From Acanthosoma haemorrhoidale (lineage: Eukaryota > Arthropoda > Insecta > Hemiptera > Acanthosomatidae): 64,000 nucleotides of DNA. The first letter of the stretch is position 1. Each line of letters starts with the position of its first letter. This document shows, in pieces, positions 61,931 through 64,000 of the stretch. The translations under genes and the position numbers were made by a program. The stretch is from assembly GCA_930367205.1 (NCBI GenBank), contig OV884011.1:47133754-47197753 (forward strand). Reading direction: 5' to 3'. The notes beneath the pieces are model-generated. The model saw only the letters and a program-made list of their open reading frames with translations, had not been told where the DNA came from and did no database searches.

Positions 61931-63272
61931 TTTCCAATGAGTATTATCGGGAAGACATAATGGCCATATTTATTCCTCAAGCTGAGATTATAATGGAGAG
62001 AAAAAAGGCGTCTTTTGATCTTTGAATTTCGTTCATTCGTAAGAGAAGTACAGTTGTCTCCTTATTTTTTGCAAGTCATTATTAATAAACAACACAAAGA
62101 TGACATTTTATAATGACTGATGCCTTTTATCGAAGTATCTTTGCTTCTTCAAAATTGTATATTGCTTATAATAACAAATGGTTTCTGTAAGAACCTTCCA
62201 GCTCACAAACTTATTGCCTATAGAATGTTAAGTTAAGAAAAACATTATGTCTTTATGCACGGAATGTTCGTCACCACTAATTTAGTTTCTGTTCGCTACG
62301 TCACTTTTTCTTAATTATATATTGCTTCTCGGTTTCATATATTTATATATTGATATATGCATACTTCGGTTTTCAAATTCGAAGTAGGGAAATATATTTA
62401 TTTTCTGTATTAGTTATTACAGGCTTTAGATGACTATGCTATCGGAAGAGTAGAGAACGAAATCAGGAGATTAAACACATTGTCAGACGTGAAGGGAAGG
62501 GAAGAGTGGACCAATTTGGAGACAAGGGTTCGATCCAGGGATTAGCTGCAGGGACCAGTTGCCTCAGGCGGCAATCGCTGTGACACGCGGCAGCCCCGAT
62601 AATTGCAACGGCTCACATCGTGGGTGGTGGCTATGTTCTCGTCAACAGGAGCTACGCAGTTGAGTCTCCAGTTAACTAACGTTGCACATAATAATAAATA
62701 TCATCAAGGCTGAAGTTGCTAATACGTTGACGAGACCACAAAGGAGATAGGCAAAACATAGCGAATTTGGTCCAGAAATCTGTGGATAGTTGTTCGGAAA
62801 TAATATAAAACACTGACCCGTAACAGAATTAGTAGAAAAAAATGAAGAAATACATTCATTTTTGTAGGTTCCCGCTAAACAGTAGACCTCTTATACCAAG
62901 ACTCAAGAGTGTCGCAATCAAGAAAAACATTGTGTGCTGTAAAAGCTGTTAATATATAACTCGATGTACTTTAAGAATGACATTTGACGAAGTATGTCAT
63001 TGGATATATATACAGTAGCTTGAATAGCTGAAAGACGAGGAAAGAGGAAACAGTCAATCTGGACATACAAATTCAACCAAAGAGTCGGAAAAAAGTTGGT
63101 GTACCACTAATTATCAGCAAAACCCAGATAATGCCTCTCAAAAACTAAGGGGACATTGATGAAATCATAATTTTGGACCTCAAAGGAGCAGAAAGGTAGA
63201 AGCTGAAAACAGGAGAAAGCCGAACCAATTGTTTCGAATGAGAAAAAAAAACTGCAATCAGCGTAGGTATCA
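61931..63272. other. Intergenic, no gene seen
   Basis: AT-rich apart from a more balanced patch at 62450-62680, which has a B-box-like GGTTCGATCC (about 62527) but no tRNA fold. No coding signal. Confidence 0.4.
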
Positions 63273-63466
63273 TTGATATCAACAAGACCTTGAATATCTT
63301 TGCTTTATACAGATCTACCTTTATCTTTTCTGTAATTCTGTAATTATTTTATTTTATCTTAAAGGTTTTTAGGATGCTTTATTTGGTTCAAATTTGTATT
63401 AATTAACATTAAGTTCCAATATATTTTCTTTGATTTTTACCTTTTGTATATACTCGTAGTTCAATC
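63273..63466. repeat. Dispersed repeat family C, copy 2
   Basis: Colinear with 30997-31195, ending at the same ATACTCGTAGTTCAATC word, after which sequence identity stops and the hAT copy follows. Several small indels separate the copies. Confidence 0.65.
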
Positions 63467-63477
63467 AACAAATTTAT

Positions 63478-64000
63478 TAGAAGGTATTGAACCTGCAGCA
63501 TCAAACGAGCGAACTACTTTTTTAATCAAATCATTCCTAGCTACACAGCTCAATGTGGAGCTTGTAATTATTTTTACTTAACAACTGCTCAATGTTGGGA
63601 GACTCAAAGGGAAAACTTCGTTTTTTGAGAACTTCCAGATAATTTGGTGGTTTGTTTTTAGTTATAATCTCAGCATACTTTGAAGTAAGAACAACGTTAT
63701 ATTGTAGGCCAATTAGTTTACCTTGAGTTCGATGAGAGTACCGCCAGTTTCGTGTATTTTATTGCAAAGGGTCTGATAAAAAAATAATTTTTCTCCCTCA
63801 AAGTCAGCAAATCTGGTTTTGAAGAATTCAAGTAGAGGCAAAAATTTTATATTTTTTCAAGTCAGGCGCCACTTCAGTTTGACCAGATTATTCTTGCATG
63901 AAAGAGGAATGGGACAGTTTGTTTTCAGAAATATCTTTCTCATAAAGTGCATAAGTACTGGGAAACGAATAGATTTACCTTGCAATCGATTGTTCATGTT
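63478..64000 (-). pseudogene. hAT-like transposase fragment (copy 2), runs off the window
   Basis: Minus-strand reading from the right edge gives ALYEKDISENKLSHSSF, a stop, SGQTEVAPDLKKYKI and, after a frameshift, PLLEFFKTRFADFEGEKLFF and LIELKVN. This parallels the other hAT relic at 60240-60825 (FSENCLSHLPC, LLQFFKPRFVDF, LTEFKVN). The Trp-Leu-Ser-Arg region would lie beyond the window. Stops and shifts make it non-functional. Confidence 0.62.

Noticed and set aside
62520..62545. GGTTCGATCC word suggesting a tRNA B box
   Set aside because: No matching A box at the right spacing and no cloverleaf or acceptor stem could be drawn.
1..64000. CRISPR array, bacterial operon, prophage or rRNA genes
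   Set aside because: No regularly spaced short repeats, no clustered co-directional genes, no rRNA-like blocks; overall content is that of an animal nuclear genome.

Overview
The window looks like a piece of an arthropod (most likely insect) nuclear genome. It is AT-rich, has no operons or bacterial-style gene packing, has splice-site and AATAAA signals, and carries the usual insect transposon set: Jockey-type LINEs, mariner, Tc1 and hAT. The species cannot be fixed from the sequence alone. Only one convincing host protein-coding gene is visible. The rest is intergenic or intronic DNA with decayed transposable elements and some GC-richer islands that look non-coding.

Region by region. 1-431: minus-strand Tc1-like transposase relic running off the left edge. 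1641-2012: hairpin MITE with 105-bp arms. 3961-5691: a single large exon for a 576-residue secreted, low-complexity, Ser/Thr-rich protein with three internal repeats, followed by an AT-rich 3' UTR with AATAAA signals. A possible short 5' exon lies near 3293-3303. 5.7-17.5 kb: AT-rich, essentially gene-free, with a possible enhancer island at 13.75-14.2 kb. 17.6-21.1 kb: three transposon relics (LINE tail, Tc1 N-terminus, a second LINE tail). 22-35 kb: mostly unannotatable, with a palindromic GC-rich stretch at 26.3-26.7 kb, short LINE remnants, and one copy each of two dispersed repeat families. 35.8-37.4 kb: two 3' ends of one Jockey-type LINE family joined head to head, one still with poly(A). 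38-50 kb: gene-poor, with a microsatellite, a small inverted-repeat element, SINE-like heads and a candidate LTR. 50.84-51.80 kb: an internally deleted mariner with both terminal inverted repeats and its TA duplication. 54.3-57.3 kb: the longest LINE copy (endonuclease and reverse transcriptase, with stops, frameshifts and a deletion). 57.3-58.4 kb: a direct repeat pair. 58.7-59.1 kb: a GC-rich island with inverted Pho/YY1-like motifs. 60.2-60.8 and 63.5-64.0 kb: two relics of one hAT-like transposase family.

The elements do not form a pathway. No mobile element here looks autonomously active: every transposase or reverse transcriptase seen is truncated, interrupted or missing catalytic residues. 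The secreted protein gene is the only feature with clear selective signatures (long open frame, signal peptide, ordered repeats, distinct C-terminal block). I did not find a convincing new multi-gene system. The most interesting points are the repeat architecture of the secreted protein, the foldback LINE pair, the mariner deletion derivative, and the recurring inverted GCCATTTT motifs in GC-rich islands.
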